Shown here one piece after another: positions 9,015 through 18,490 of a stretch of 64,000 bases of DNA. The stretch lies in NCBI GenBank assembly GCA_963795385.1, contig CAWCHK010000009.1, forward strand, positions 208,567 through 272,566. The letters run 5' to 3'. The notes beneath the pieces are model-generated. The model was not told the DNA's origin and made no database searches. It was given only the letters and a program-made list of their open reading frames with translations. The translations under genes and the position numbers were made by a program. Numbering within the stretch: the stretch's first letter is position 1; each line of letters begins with the position of its first letter. The stretch is from CAVURS01 sp963795385. GTDB taxonomy: Bacteria; Actinomycetota; Actinomycetes; Actinomycetales; CAVURS01.

Positions 9015-9572
9015 GTGATCGACGAGACGTTGCTCGAGGCCGACGAGAAGATGGAGAAGGCCATCGAGGTGGCCAAGGAGGACTTCGCCACCATCCGCAC
9101 CGGCCGGGCCAACCCGGGCATGTTCAGCCGGCTCACCGTCGACTACTACGGCTCGCCGACGCCGCTGCAGCAGCTCGCGTCGTTCCACACGCCCGAGGCG
9201 CGCACGATCCTGATCACGCCGTACGACAAGGGCGCCACGGCCGCGATCGAGAAGTCCCTGCGGGACTCCGACCTCGGGGTGAACCCGACCAACGACGGCA
9301 ACCTGATCCGGGTCTCGCTCCCGGAGCTGACCGAGGAGCGCCGCCGGGAGTACATCAAGCTGGCCCGGCACAAGGGCGAGGAGGCGCGGGTCTCGATCCG
9401 CAACATCCGCCGCAAGGCCAAGGAGGAGCTGGACCGGATCTCCAAGGACGGCGAGGCGGGCGAGGACGAGGTCGCCCGGGCCGAGAAGGAGCTCGAGGCG
9501 CGCACCAAGAAGCACGTCGACAGCGTCGACGACATCCTCAAGCACAAGGAGTCCGAGCTGCTGGAGGTCTGA
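9015..9572 (+). CDS. frr: Ribosome recycling factor
   Basis: Splits terminated ribosomes together with EF-G. The 185-aa protein has the standard length and motifs: FATIRTGRANPGMFSRLTVDYYG, the hinge region GSPTPLQQLASF, and the C-terminal helix with RVSIRNIRRKAKEEL. GTG start with GAGGAGAG 5-10 bp upstream. It lies 70 bp downstream of pyrH in the usual tsf-pyrH-frr-cdsA order. Confidence 0.97.
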   Translation: MIDETLLEADEKMEKAIEVAKEDFATIRTGRANPGMFSRLTVDYYGSPTPLQQLASFHTPEARTILITPYDKGATAAIEKSLRDSDLGVNPTNDGNLIRVSLPELTEERRREYIKLARHKGEEARVSIRNIRRKAKEELDRISKDGEAGEDEVARAEKELEARTKKHVDSVDDILKHKESELLEV

Positions 9573-9814
9573 CCTCCAACAGGTCGCGGCTCCGGTCCCT
9601 GCCGTGGACATCGTCCCCAAGTCCCGCCGTCGCTTCGGCCTCCCCGCCGGGCGCGGGTCCAAGGCGACCGCCGAGGTCGGCGACGACCTGGACGTCGACG
9701 CCAGGGACGTCGGCGACGCGCCGGCCGAGGACGAGGCGGTCGACGAGCTGAAGATCTCCCGCGACGAGCGCGACGAGCGGCGAGCGCGACGAGCGCGACG
9801 AACGGACGGGGAGG

Positions 9815-10816
9815 ATGCACCAGCCCGCCGCCATCGACCTCACCGAGCCGCGTCCCGAGCCGCACCCGGACCCTCGCGCCGAGACCGCTGCCCCGAGCCC
9901 TGCCCCGAACCCCGCTCCGATTTCCGCTCCCAACCCCGCCGCGCCGGCACCGACGACGCGTGCCGCCGCCCGGGCCGCCGCGACGGCCCGGGCGGGCCGC
10001 AAGCCGGGCCGTGCCGGGCGCAACCTCCCGGCGGCGGTCGGGGTCGGCGCTGTCCTGGGCGGCCTGGTCATCGCCTCCCTGTTCGTGCGCAAGGAAGCCT
10101 TCGTGGTGCTGGCCACGCTGGCCATCGTCGTCGCGGTCTGGGAGATGACCGAGGCGCTGGCCGTCCGGCAGATCGCCGTCCCGCTCGTGCCGGTCGCGGT
10201 CGGCGCCGTCGGGATGCTGGTCGCCGCCTACGCGGCGGGCGGGCAGGCGCTGGCGGTGTGCTTCGCCCTGACCTCGCTCGGCATCCTGGTCTGGCGAGTG
10301 GCCGAGGGGCACGAGGGAGCGGTCCGCGACGTGGCGGGGGGTCTGCTCGTGGCGGCGTACGTGCCGCTGCTGGCCGGCTTCACGATGCTGCTGCTCTCAC
10401 CTCACGACGGGTCCTGGCGCGAGCTGACCTTCGTGGTCGTGACGATCGGCAGCGACACCGGCGGCTACGTCGCGGGCGTGCTGTTCGGCCGGCACCCGAT
10501 GGCCCCGTCGGTGAGCCCGAAGAAGTCGTGGGAGGGCTTCGCGGGCTCGGTCCTCGCCTGCGTGCTGCTGGGCGTCGGAGCAGTCGTCGTCTTCCTGGAC
10601 GGCAGCTGGTGGGCGGGTGCCCTGACCGGCCTGGCCGTAGTGGTCGCGGCCACTCTGGGCGATCTGGGCGAGTCGCTGATCAAGCGCGACCTCGGCATCA
10701 AGGACATGAGCTCGCTCCTGCCCGGCCACGGCGGGGTGCTGGACCGGATCGACTCCCTGCTGTTCACCGCACCCGTGGTCTGGCTCATGCTGCACGCGCT
10801 CGTCTCGGTGCGCTGA
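9815..10816 (+). CDS. cdsA: Phosphatidate cytidylyltransferase
   Basis: Makes CDP-diacylglycerol from phosphatidic acid and CTP in the membrane, the branch point of phospholipid synthesis. The 333-aa product starts with a long Pro/Ala-rich cytoplasmic stretch (residues 1-75), then about eight membrane helices. The family signature is complete near the C-terminus: GESLIKRDLGIKDMSS followed by PGHGGVLDRIDSL. ATG 9815 has GGGGAGG just upstream. The stop overlaps the rlmN start as TGATG. The 242-bp spacer before it (9573-9814) is Asp/Arg-rich in every frame and contains no gene I can support. Confidence 0.93.
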   Translation: MHQPAAIDLTEPRPEPHPDPRAETAAPSPAPNPAPISAPNPAAPAPTTRAAARAAATARAGRKPGRAGRNLPAAVGVGAVLGGLVIASLFVRKEAFVVLATLAIVVAVWEMTEALAVRQIAVPLVPVAVGAVGMLVAAYAAGGQALAVCFALTSLGILVWRVAEGHEGAVRDVAGGLLVAAYVPLLAGFTMLLLSPHDGSWRELTFVVVTIGSDTGGYVAGVLFGRHPMAPSVSPKKSWEGFAGSVLACVLLGVGAVVVFLDGSWWAGALTGLAVVVAATLGDLGESLIKRDLGIKDMSSLLPGHGGVLDRIDSLLFTAPVVWLMLHALVSVR

Positions 10817-11985
10817 TGGCGGCGACCGACCTGCCGACGCCCGCCGCCGCGAGCCCCGGCCCGCCGCCCCCGGGTCAGCTGACCTTCGCCGCCCCGCGGC
10901 GCGGCAAGCCGCCACAGCACCTGGCCGACCTGACCCTCGCCGAGCGGCGTACGGCGGTCGAAGCGTTGGGGGAGAAGGCCTTCCGGGCCACGCAGATCTC
11001 GCAACACTACTTCGAGCACCACACCGTCGACCCGGAGGCGATGACCGACCTGCCGGCTGCTGGTCGGCGCGAGCTGGTCGGGTCGTTGCTGCCGCAGCTG
11101 CTGACGCCGCTGAGCGTCCGCGCGGCCGACCACGGCTCGACCGTCAAGACCCTGTGGCGGCTGTTCGACGGCGCGCTCGTCGAGAGCGTGCTGATGCGCT
11201 ACCCGGGCCGGGTCACCATGTGCGTGTCGAGCCAGGCCGGCTGCGGCATGAACTGCCCGTTCTGCGCGACCGGCCAGGCCGGCCTGACCCGCAACATGTC
11301 GGCGGCCGAGATCGTCGAGCAGGTCGTCGCCGGGGCGCGCGCCCTGGCCGCGGGCGACGTGGCCGGCGGCCGCGAGGAGGATCCGCTGCGGGTGAGCAAC
11401 GTGGTGTTCATGGGCATGGGCGAGGCCCTGGCCAACTACAAGGCGGCCATCAGCGCGATCCGGACACTGGTGGCGCCGCCGCCGGAGGGCCTGGGACTGT
11501 CCGCTCGAGGCATCACGATGTCCACCGTCGGGCTCGTCCCCGCCATCGACCGCCTTGCCGGAGAAGGGATCCCGGTCACCTTGGCGCTGTCGCTGCACGC
11601 GCCGGACGACGAGCTCCGGGACGAGCTGGTGCCCATCAACACGCGCTGGAAGGTCGGTGAGGCGCTGGACGCGGCCCGGCGCTACTTCGAGGTCACCGGC
11701 CGGCGGGTCTCGATCGAGTACGCCCTGATCCGCGACATCAACGACCAGGCCTGGCGGGCTGACCGGCTCGGCACCGAGCTCAACCGGCGTGGCCGCGGCT
11801 GGGTGCACGTCAACCCGATCCCGCTCAACCCGACCCCGGGCTCGAAGTGGACCGCCAGCGACCCGAGCGTGGAGCACGAGTTCGTCCGGCGGCTGCGCGC
11901 CCACGGCGTGCCGACCACCGTGCGCGACACGCGCGGGCGGGACATCGACGGTGCCTGCGGCCAGCTGGCCGCGACGGCAGTGTAG
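10816..11985 (+). CDS. rlmN: Dual-specificity RNA methyltransferase RlmN
   Basis: Radical-SAM methyltransferase that methylates C2 of A2503 in 23S rRNA and A37 of some tRNAs. The 389-aa protein has the N-terminal HTH-like part (KAFRATQISQHYFEH), the cluster motif CGMNCPFCATG, SLHAPDDELRDELVPIN, and the C-terminal catalytic Cys in DIDGACGQLA. The conserved GMGEPLxNY stretch reads GMGEALANY here, a Pro-to-Ala change in a usually fixed loop. Translationally coupled to cdsA. Confidence 0.94.
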   Translation: MAATDLPTPAAASPGPPPPGQLTFAAPRRGKPPQHLADLTLAERRTAVEALGEKAFRATQISQHYFEHHTVDPEAMTDLPAAGRRELVGSLLPQLLTPLSVRAADHGSTVKTLWRLFDGALVESVLMRYPGRVTMCVSSQAGCGMNCPFCATGQAGLTRNMSAAEIVEQVVAGARALAAGDVAGGREEDPLRVSNVVFMGMGEALANYKAAISAIRTLVAPPPEGLGLSARGITMSTVGLVPAIDRLAGEGIPVTLALSLHAPDDELRDELVPINTRWKVGEALDAARRYFEVTGRRVSIEYALIRDINDQAWRADRLGTELNRRGRGWVHVNPIPLNPTPGSKWTASDPSVEHEFVRRLRAHGVPTTVRDTRGRDIDGACGQLAATAV

Positions 11986-11988
11986 AAA
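11983..11988 (+). promoter_or_regulatory. Candidate -10 box giving a leaderless DivIVA transcript
   Basis: TAGAAA at 11983-11988 overlaps the rlmN stop codon and ends 6 bp before the GTG of the next gene. That spacing would put the transcription start at or next to the start codon, so the mRNA would be leaderless, a frequent arrangement in actinobacteria. Confidence 0.4.
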
Positions 11989-11994
11989 ACAGTC

Positions 11995-12525
11995 GTGCAG
12001 GAGCAGTTTCCCCGGGCCACCGGGCTGACCAAGGGCTACGACGCCGCGCAGGTGGAGGCGTTCTTCGCGCGCGCCCTCAGTGGTGCCGTGACGTCGGCCG
12101 AGGTCCGGGCCGTCGGCTTCGACCTGGTCCGCCGCGGCTACGACGTCAAGGTGGTCGACGAGGCCCTCGACCGGGTCGAGGACGAGACCGGCCGCCGCGA
12201 GCGCGACGTCGACCAGACCCGGCTCGGCTCGCGCGGGTTCTACGACCTGGTCACCAGTCACGCGCGCACCCTGCGGGCCCGGCTCGACCGCCCGCACGGT
12301 GACCGGTTCCCTCGCGGCGCCGCCCTGGCCGCCGCCTATGACGTCGAGGCGGTCGACGAGCTGTGCGACCAGCTGGCGGAGTACTTCGACGGCCAGCTGG
12401 CGATGGCGCCGGACCAGGTCCGGACCATCTCCTTCCGCAGCCGCCGCGGCGCGCGCGGGTACGCCGAGGCCAGCGTCGACCGCTACCTCGACCAGGTCGT
12501 CGAGATCATGACCCAGGTCAGCTGA
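11995..12525 (+). CDS. DivIVA-domain-containing small protein
   Basis: 176-aa soluble protein made of repeated DivIVA-type segments: FPRATGLTKGYDAAQVEAFF at the N-terminus, then GFDLVRRGYDVKVVDEALDR, RFPRGAALAAAYDVEAVDEL and ISFRSRRGARGYAEASVDRY. These short F-x-x-x-x-x-GYD units match the lipid-binding start of DivIVA/Wag31, but the long coiled coil is missing. Such multi-unit proteins next to rlmN are known in actinobacteria without a defined role. The GTG start leaves only 9 bp after rlmN and there is no clear ribosome binding site. Confidence 0.75.
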   Translation: MQEQFPRATGLTKGYDAAQVEAFFARALSGAVTSAEVRAVGFDLVRRGYDVKVVDEALDRVEDETGRRERDVDQTRLGSRGFYDLVTSHARTLRARLDRPHGDRFPRGAALAAAYDVEAVDELCDQLAEYFDGQLAMAPDQVRTISFRSRRGARGYAEASVDRYLDQVVEIMTQVS

Positions 12526-12563
12526 ACCCTCGCCGCCCTCGCCCGGTTCGACCGTCAGGCGCG

Positions 12564-13082
12564 CTACGAGGCGTGGGCATCGGGCATGACGCGCTCGAAC
12601 AGCGTCACGGCCGGGTGGTGGTGCACGAGGTCCGCCTCCCGGCGGCCGACCTCGCGGTAGCCCGCCTGCCGGTAGTACTTCGTCAGCCCGGCGTTCGACG
12701 CGACGCAGTCCAACCGCACGCGCGAGCGACCGCTGCGGGCGACGACGGCCTCGACGTGCCGGAGCAGCCGCCGCCCGACGCCCTGCCCCGCAACGGATCT
12801 GGCGACCGCCAGCGCCTGCACGTACCCCGCGTCCGGTGCCTGCTCGCCCCACGTCGCCGCGTCGTCCCAGGCGAGTCGCACCATCCCGGCGATCCCCGCA
12901 GGTCGCTCGGCGACGTACATCCGTCCGCTCGCGAGCCAGCCCAGGACGTCCGGCTCGACGACCTCACCCGGCTCCCACTGCTCGATCCCGCGTCCGAGCA
13001 GCCACCGGGCCGCCTCCTCGCGGAGCGCGACGATGGCGGGAGCGTCCTCGGCGACGGCCCGCCGGATCTCGATGCCGGTCAT
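12564..13082 (-). CDS. GNAT-family N-acetyltransferase
   Basis: 172-aa acetyltransferase fold. It begins IEIRRAVAEDAPAIVALREEAA, contains the acetyl-CoA loop VAGQGVGRRLLRHVEA (Q/RxxGxG/A motif) and a late SNAGLTKYYRQAGYREVGR motif. Substrate unknown. The start overlaps the stop of the LOG-family gene (ATGA), so the two form an operon. It converges with the DivIVA gene. Confidence 0.85.
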   Translation of the reverse strand: MTGIEIRRAVAEDAPAIVALREEAARWLLGRGIEQWEPGEVVEPDVLGWLASGRMYVAERPAGIAGMVRLAWDDAATWGEQAPDAGYVQALAVARSVAGQGVGRRLLRHVEAVVARSGRSRVRLDCVASNAGLTKYYRQAGYREVGRREADLVHHHPAVTLFERVMPDAHAS

Positions 13083-14176
13083 CGGAACAGCGCCGCCGCC
13101 TGGTCGACCGAGTCCACGTGGTGCAGGGTGCGAGCCATCGGGCGCCCACGCCCGAGCGAGGACAGCAGCGGCCACACCGGCAGGTCGTCGGTCCAGGCCG
13201 CGCGGCCGACCAGCACGAGCGGCGCGGCCGGCAGCTCGGCGTAGTAGTGGCCGGTGGCGGCCTGGAAGACCTCCTGCACCGTGCCCGCGGCACCGGGCAG
13301 GTAGACGACCCCGTCCGTGCACCGGGCCAGCAGCCCGTCCTCGCGGAGCGCGTTGGAGAAGAACTTCGCGACGGCGCCGCTGAAGACGTTCGGCGGCTCG
13401 TGCCCGTAGAACCACGTGGGGACGCCGACGCTGGTGACGGCCGCCGGCTCGCCGACCCGGTCGCGCACCTCCAGCCCCAGGGCGGCCCAGGCCGTGATGT
13501 CCGGGCGGAACGACGGCACGGCCGAGAGCCGTTGGATGGCGTCCCGGAGCACCGACTCCTCGCGGTGCGCGCATCTGGCACCCAGGTTGGCCGCCTCCAT
13601 CGCACCCGGCCCACCCCCGGTCGCGACGACGATCCCGCGCCGGGCCAGCGTCCATCCGAGCCGGGCAGCGTCCGCGTACGCCGGTTCGCCCCGCTGCACG
13701 TCGTGCCCTCCCATCACCCCGACGACGCGCCGCCCGGAGCACAGGTCGTCCAGGGCGTCGCCGATGCTGTCGTCGTGGATGGCGCGCAGCAGCGTGACGT
13801 AGACGTCCCCGCGGACCGATGCGTCGCTCCACCAGGCGTAGGCCCGCGCGTCCGGTGTCGCGGCGTAGCCCTCGGTCGACAACCCGGCGTAGAGCTCCTC
13901 GGCGTCGTAGAGCCGTGATCGGTAGGGGTCGATCGGGGCGCCCGAGGCGGCCGGGAAGACCAGCGCGCCGCCATGGCGCAGGTGCGCCTCCAGCCGGTCG
14001 GTGAGCCTGCCGCCCAGGACGACGGCTCCGGCCGGGTCGCACTGCAGGAGCACGTCCTCGCGCGCCGCCAGGTCCACACCTTGGAGCCGCAGCCCGGCCA
14101 GCGAGCGGGTCCCGGTGAGCGCCGCGTCGAGCTGGTCCAGTGACTCGATCTCCCGGGTGCTCACGTCACGCATCAT
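13079..14176 (-). CDS. LOG-family (Rossmann-like nucleotide-binding) protein
   Basis: 365-aa protein of the LOG/TIGR00730-related superfamily. The nucleotide-binding landmarks are VVGVMGGHDVQRGE, VVATGGGPGAMEAANLGA and PGAAGTVQEVFQAATGHYY. The last is close to the PGGxGTxxE phosphoribohydrolase motif but has PGA in place of PGG, so cytokinin-type activity is uncertain. It is longer than classical LOG proteins because of about 140 N-terminal residues. Co-transcribed with the GNAT gene. Confidence 0.75.
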   Translation of the reverse strand: MMRDVSTREIESLDQLDAALTGTRSLAGLRLQGVDLAAREDVLLQCDPAGAVVLGGRLTDRLEAHLRHGGALVFPAASGAPIDPYRSRLYDAEELYAGLSTEGYAATPDARAYAWWSDASVRGDVYVTLLRAIHDDSIGDALDDLCSGRRVVGVMGGHDVQRGEPAYADAARLGWTLARRGIVVATGGGPGAMEAANLGARCAHREESVLRDAIQRLSAVPSFRPDITAWAALGLEVRDRVGEPAAVTSVGVPTWFYGHEPPNVFSGAVAKFFSNALREDGLLARCTDGVVYLPGAAGTVQEVFQAATGHYYAELPAAPLVLVGRAAWTDDLPVWPLLSSLGRGRPMARTLHHVDSVDQAAALFR

Positions 14177-14255
14177 CGCCCGGATCCGGCGCCAGAGTCA
14201 GCGTCGCCCAGGGTCAGGCGTGCCGCGCCTCGCCGGCTCGGTCAGGATGGGCGGC

Positions 14256-16157
14256 ATGACAGCGGCGAGGAGCGATGGCCCGTACGCGCGGGCCTACCGG
14301 GCCAGCCTGGCGGACCCGAGGGCGTTCTGGGGCGAGGCCGCCGCCGCGATCGACTGGATCCGCCGGCCGCGCGAGGTCCTGGACGACAGCCGGCCGCCGT
14401 TCTACCGATGGTTCCCCGACGGCGTGCTCAACACGTGCTTCAACGCGCTCGACCGCCACGTCATCGGTGGCCGGGCCGAGCAGCTGGCCCTGATCCACGA
14501 CAGCCCGGTGACGGGGACGCAGACCCGGCTCAGCTATGCGCAGCTGCTGGAGCTGGTCGCGCGGTTCGGCGGTGCGTTGCGGGACCTCGGCGTCGGCAAG
14601 GGCGACCGGGTCGTCATCTACCTGCCGATGGTCCCCGAGGCGGTCGTGGCGATGCTCGCCTGCGCGCGGATCGGTGCGGTCCACTCGGTCGTGTTCGGCG
14701 GCTTCGCCCCGGCGGAGCTCGCGGCCCGGATCGACGACGCGGAGCCGGTCGTCGTCGTGACCGCCTCGTGCGGCCTCGAGGGCTCGCGGGTGGTCGAGTA
14801 CAAGCCGTTGGTGGATGCGGCATTGGCCCGGGCCGCCCATCGGCCGGCGTACACCGTAGTGCTGCAACGGCCTCAGGTCGTTGCCGATATGGGAGAGCGT
14901 GATCTCGACTGGCACGACGTGATGAGGCCGGGAGGGGTGCAGCCCGCGGAATGCGTTGCGCTGCAAGCCACTGACCCGCTCTACGTCCTCTACACGAGCG
15001 GCACCACGGGCAAGCCCAAGGGCATCGTGCGCGACAACGGCGGCCACGCCGTAGCGCTGCGCTGGTCGATGGCCAACGTGTACGACGCCCGGCCGGGTGA
15101 GGTGTGGTGGACGGCCAGCGACGTCGGCTGGGTGGTCGGCCACTCCTACATCGTCTACGCGCCGCTGCTCACCGGGTGCACGACCGTGATGTACGAGGGC
15201 AAGCCGGTGGGTACGCCGGATGCGGGGGCGTTCTGGCGGGTGGCCGCCGAGCACCGGGTCTCGGGACTGTTCACCGCACCGACGGCGATCCGTGCGGTCA
15301 AGAAGGAGGACCCGGACGGCGAACTGATGGCCGGCCACGACCTGTCGGCGCTGCGCACGCTGTTCCTGGCGGGGGAGCGGCTCGACCCGGACACCTACCA
15401 CTGGGCGGCCGAGCGGCTCGGCATCCCGGTCGTAGACCATTGGTGGCAGACCGAGACCGGGTGGCCGATCGTGGCGAACCTGCGCGGGCTGGAGCCGATG
15501 GCGGTCAAGGCCGGCTCGCCGACGGTGCCGGTGCCGGGCTTCGACGTGCAGGTCCTGGACGAGCAGGGCGCGCGGGTCGGGCCGGGCGACGAGGGTGCGA
15601 TCTGCGTTCGCCTGCCGATGCCGCCGGGCTGCCTGCCGTCGCTGTGGCAGGACGACGATCGCTTCGTCGCGTCGTACCTGTCGGCCTTCCCCGGCTACTA
15701 CCTCACCGGTGACGGCGGCTACGTCGACGAGGACGGGTACGTCTTCGTGATGGGGCGCACGGACGACGTCCTCAACGTCGCGGGTCACCGGCTCTCGACC
15801 GGGTCGTTGGAGGCCGCGCTGGCCGGGCACCCGGCGGTGGCGGAGTGCGCGGTGATCGGCGTGTTCGACGAGCTCAAGGGCCAGGTCCCGAGGGGGCTGG
15901 TGGTGCTGAAGGCCGGTGTCGGGGTGGACCCGGAGACGGTCCAGGCCGAGCTGGTGCAGCGGGTCCGTGACGAGGTGGGTGCGGTGGCGTCGCTGCGCCG
16001 GGTCGATGTCGTGCCGGCGCTGCCCAAGACGCGCTCGGGCAAGATCCTGCGCCGGACCATGCGCGATCTGGCTGACGGCAAGGACCCAGCGGTGCCGAGC
16101 ACGATCGAGGACCCCGGCGTGCTGGACGCCCTGCGACCGTTGTTGGGCGGTAAGTGA
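14256..16157 (+). CDS. prpE: Propionyl-CoA synthetase (acyl-CoA synthetase, PrpE type)
   Basis: AMP-forming acyl-CoA synthetase of 633 aa, closest in pattern to PrpE, which activates propionate. Motifs: N-terminal acetyl-CoA-synthetase lid (YRASLADPRAFWGEAA), ATP loop LYTSGTTGKPKG near residue 250, VDHWWQTETGWPI, adenylation motif YYLTGDGGYVDEDGYVFVMGRTDDV, and the acetylation-prone lysine in KTRSGKILRR near residue 594. WWQTETGWPI with the following PVPGFDVQVLD favours PrpE over acetyl-CoA synthetase. ATG 14256 is chosen over ATG 14247 for ribosome binding site spacing. Divergent from the LOG gene. Confidence 0.88.
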   Translation: MTAARSDGPYARAYRASLADPRAFWGEAAAAIDWIRRPREVLDDSRPPFYRWFPDGVLNTCFNALDRHVIGGRAEQLALIHDSPVTGTQTRLSYAQLLELVARFGGALRDLGVGKGDRVVIYLPMVPEAVVAMLACARIGAVHSVVFGGFAPAELAARIDDAEPVVVVTASCGLEGSRVVEYKPLVDAALARAAHRPAYTVVLQRPQVVADMGERDLDWHDVMRPGGVQPAECVALQATDPLYVLYTSGTTGKPKGIVRDNGGHAVALRWSMANVYDARPGEVWWTASDVGWVVGHSYIVYAPLLTGCTTVMYEGKPVGTPDAGAFWRVAAEHRVSGLFTAPTAIRAVKKEDPDGELMAGHDLSALRTLFLAGERLDPDTYHWAAERLGIPVVDHWWQTETGWPIVANLRGLEPMAVKAGSPTVPVPGFDVQVLDEQGARVGPGDEGAICVRLPMPPGCLPSLWQDDDRFVASYLSAFPGYYLTGDGGYVDEDGYVFVMGRTDDVLNVAGHRLSTGSLEAALAGHPAVAECAVIGVFDELKGQVPRGLVVLKAGVGVDPETVQAELVQRVRDEVGAVASLRRVDVVPALPKTRSGKILRRTMRDLADGKDPAVPSTIEDPGVLDALRPLLGGK

Positions 16158-16242
16158 CGGCCGCCGGCCGCCGGTGCTCCGTCCCCTCGACACGTCCGCG
16201 CGCCTCGCAGGCTCAGCGCCCACCCGCAGGTACCCTCCGAAG

Positions 16243-16701
16243 GTGGCCAAGGTGACTGTGAGCGGGCGGAGCGGTGCTCCGGCGAGCCTCGCCCGTGCGG
16301 TGGAGGAGGCCTCGCTGGCCTTCGTCGACCTGACCGTCGCCGCCGTGGCCGCCGAGGGCGGGGTGTCCCTGCCCCAGCTGCGGGCCCTGCTCGCCATGGA
16401 GCGGTCCGGCCCGGTCAACCTGAGCGCGTTCGCCGCCAGCATCGACTCCTCCCTGCCCTCGGCCAGCCGGCTCGTCGGCCGGCTCGAGGAGGCGGGGCTC
16501 GTCGCCCGGGGCGTCAGCAAGCGCAGCCGCCGCGAGGTCGAGATCCGCCTCACCCAGACCGGCCGTAGCACGCTCACCGCCCTTCGGGCCGCCCGCCGCA
16601 AGGAGATCGCCAAGGTCCTGCGCCGCCTGGACGCGGCCAGCGCCGACCGCCTGGCCGCCGCACTGGACACGTTCGCCACGGCGTACGCCGCGACCGCCTG
16701 A
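16243..16701 (+). CDS. MarR-family transcriptional regulator
   Basis: 152-aa winged-helix regulator. The DNA-binding part reads LPQLRALLAMERSGPVNLSAFA and SRLVGRLEEAGLVARGVSKRSRREVEIRLTQTG, the normal recognition helix plus wing. A GTG start is preferred. It precedes a drug exporter by 142 bp in the same direction, so it probably represses that gene. Confidence 0.87.
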   Translation: MAKVTVSGRSGAPASLARAVEEASLAFVDLTVAAVAAEGGVSLPQLRALLAMERSGPVNLSAFAASIDSSLPSASRLVGRLEEAGLVARGVSKRSRREVEIRLTQTGRSTLTALRAARRKEIAKVLRRLDAASADRLAAALDTFATAYAATA

Positions 16702-16843
16702 CCCGAGCCCGGGGCCCCCTGCGAGACGGCTGTCGGTGCCATCGGGTAGACAGGACGCGCTGGGCAGGGGGCCTGCACCGGCGGGTTGCAGCCGATCGTC
16801 GGAGCAGCGCGCTGCCGTGCACCGTTCACTGTCTGGAGCTGAG

Positions 16844-18454
16844 ATGAGCCGCTGGCGTGGCAACCCCTGGGCGATCCTGGTCACCCTGTCCCTGGGGTTC
16901 TTCATGACCCTGCTCGACCTGACCATCGTCAACATCGCGATCCCGAGCATGATCACGGCCCTCGGGGCGTCGCTGGACGAGATCCTGTGGGTGGTCAACG
17001 CCTACGTCCTGGTGCTCGCGGTGCTGCTGATCACGGCCGGGCGCCTGGGCGACCTCCGCGGGCAGCGCAAGCTGTTCGTCGCCGGCGTCGTGGTCTTCAC
17101 CCTGGCCAGTCTCGCCTGCGGTCTGGCGCCGAATCCGACTGCCCTGATTGCGTTCCGGGCCGTCCAGGGAGTCGGCGCCGCACTCCTGATGCCGCAGACG
17201 ATGGCGATCATCATCGGCACGTTCCCGGCCGAGCGGCGCGGCACGGCGCTCGGCATCTGGGGCGCGGTGGCCGGGTTGGCGACGGTGGCCGGCCCGACCC
17301 TCGGCGGCGTGCTGGTGACCTACGCCAGCTGGCGGTGGATCTTCATCGTCAACGTGCCGATCGGGTTGCTGGTCCTGGTCATGACGTTCGCGTTCATCCC
17401 GGACACCCGGATGGAGCGCAAGCACAAGCTCGACCTGCTCGGCGTGGGCATCGCGACCGCCGGTCTGTTCTGCCTCACCTTCGCGCTGATCGAGGGTCAG
17501 CGGTTCTCCTGGAACGCCGGGATCGTCCTGCTGTTCGTCGCAGCGGCGGTCCTGACCGCAGTCTTCCTGCTGCAGCAGCGACGGCGCCAGGACGCCGAGC
17601 CGCTGGTGCCGTTCTCACTCTTCCGCAACCGCAACTTCACCGTGATCAACGCCGTCGCGACGCTCGTCTCGATCGCGATCCTCGGCTTCTTCCTGCCGGT
17701 GACGATCTACCTGCAGTCGGTCCTGGGCTACTCGGCCATCAAGGCCGGGCTGATCCTGGCGCCGATGTCGCTGATCGCGCTGCTGCTGGCCCCGATCGCC
17801 GGCCGGAAGTCGGACCAGGTCGGCGGCAAGTACATCCTGCTGACCGGCCTCGCCCTGTACGGGCTCGGCGCGGCCATCCTCGTCCTGCAGTCACGGGCGG
17901 GCTCGAACTGGCCGAGCTTCATCCCCGCGGTCGTGATCATGGGCCTGGGGATGGGCGGCATCTGGGCGCCGATGGCGACCGAGGCCATGCGCGGCGTGCC
18001 ACCACAGCTCGCCGGGGCGGCCGCCGGCGTGAACAACACGCTGCGCCAGGTGGGATCGGTCGTCGGGAGCGCGGCGGTCGGCGCACTGCTGCAGAACCAG
18101 CTGGCCAGCACCCTGCGGGACGAGGCCACCAAGCGGTCCGCAGCCCTGCCGCCCGACGTCCGGGCCCGGTTCGTCGACGGCTTCGCGGCCAGTGCCAAGG
18201 GCGGGATCGAGGTCGGGCCGAGCACCGCTGCTGCACCGAGCGGCGTCCCGGCCGATGTCGCGGCCAAGATCCAGCACATCGGGGTCGAGGTGTTCCAGCA
18301 CGGCTACGTCCGCGCCATGCACCCGACCCTCATCCTGCCGATCGTCGCGGCCTTCGTGGCCTCGGCGCTGTGCCTGCTCGCGACGCGCCACACCACGGGG
18401 AACCGCGCAGACACCCCCGCGGCCGAGCAGACGGCCCCCGCGGTCAGCAGCTGA
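16844..18454 (+). CDS. EmrB/QacA-type MFS drug transporter (14 TM)
   Basis: 536-aa proton-driven exporter of the DHA2 family. Motif D1 (LDLTIVNIAIPSM), motif A (GRLGDLRGQRKLF), motif C (GLATVAGPTLGGVLV) and 14 hydrophobic helices are visible, with a short soluble insertion (PSTAAAPSGVPADVAAKIQH) before the last helix. Its substrate cannot be inferred. The MarR gene upstream suggests ligand-inducible control. Confidence 0.92.
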   Translation: MSRWRGNPWAILVTLSLGFFMTLLDLTIVNIAIPSMITALGASLDEILWVVNAYVLVLAVLLITAGRLGDLRGQRKLFVAGVVVFTLASLACGLAPNPTALIAFRAVQGVGAALLMPQTMAIIIGTFPAERRGTALGIWGAVAGLATVAGPTLGGVLVTYASWRWIFIVNVPIGLLVLVMTFAFIPDTRMERKHKLDLLGVGIATAGLFCLTFALIEGQRFSWNAGIVLLFVAAAVLTAVFLLQQRRRQDAEPLVPFSLFRNRNFTVINAVATLVSIAILGFFLPVTIYLQSVLGYSAIKAGLILAPMSLIALLLAPIAGRKSDQVGGKYILLTGLALYGLGAAILVLQSRAGSNWPSFIPAVVIMGLGMGGIWAPMATEAMRGVPPQLAGAAAGVNNTLRQVGSVVGSAAVGALLQNQLASTLRDEATKRSAALPPDVRARFVDGFAASAKGGIEVGPSTAAAPSGVPADVAAKIQHIGVEVFQHGYVRAMHPTLILPIVAAFVASALCLLATRHTTGNRADTPAAEQTAPAVSS

Positions 18455-18490
18455 GCCAGGGGTCAGGCGCCTCAGGTCCCTCGGGCTCTC

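Noticed and set aside
9604..9814. Possible small gene from GTG 9604 before cdsA
   Set aside because: The frame is Asp/Arg low-complexity, has no ribosome binding site, no stop before rlmN and no family pattern; it is a shadow frame of the rlmN reading frame.
13079..14176. Cytokinin phosphoribohydrolase assignment for the LOG protein
   Set aside because: The PGGxGTxxE motif is altered to PGAAGTVQE and the protein is much longer, so only a family-level call is justified.
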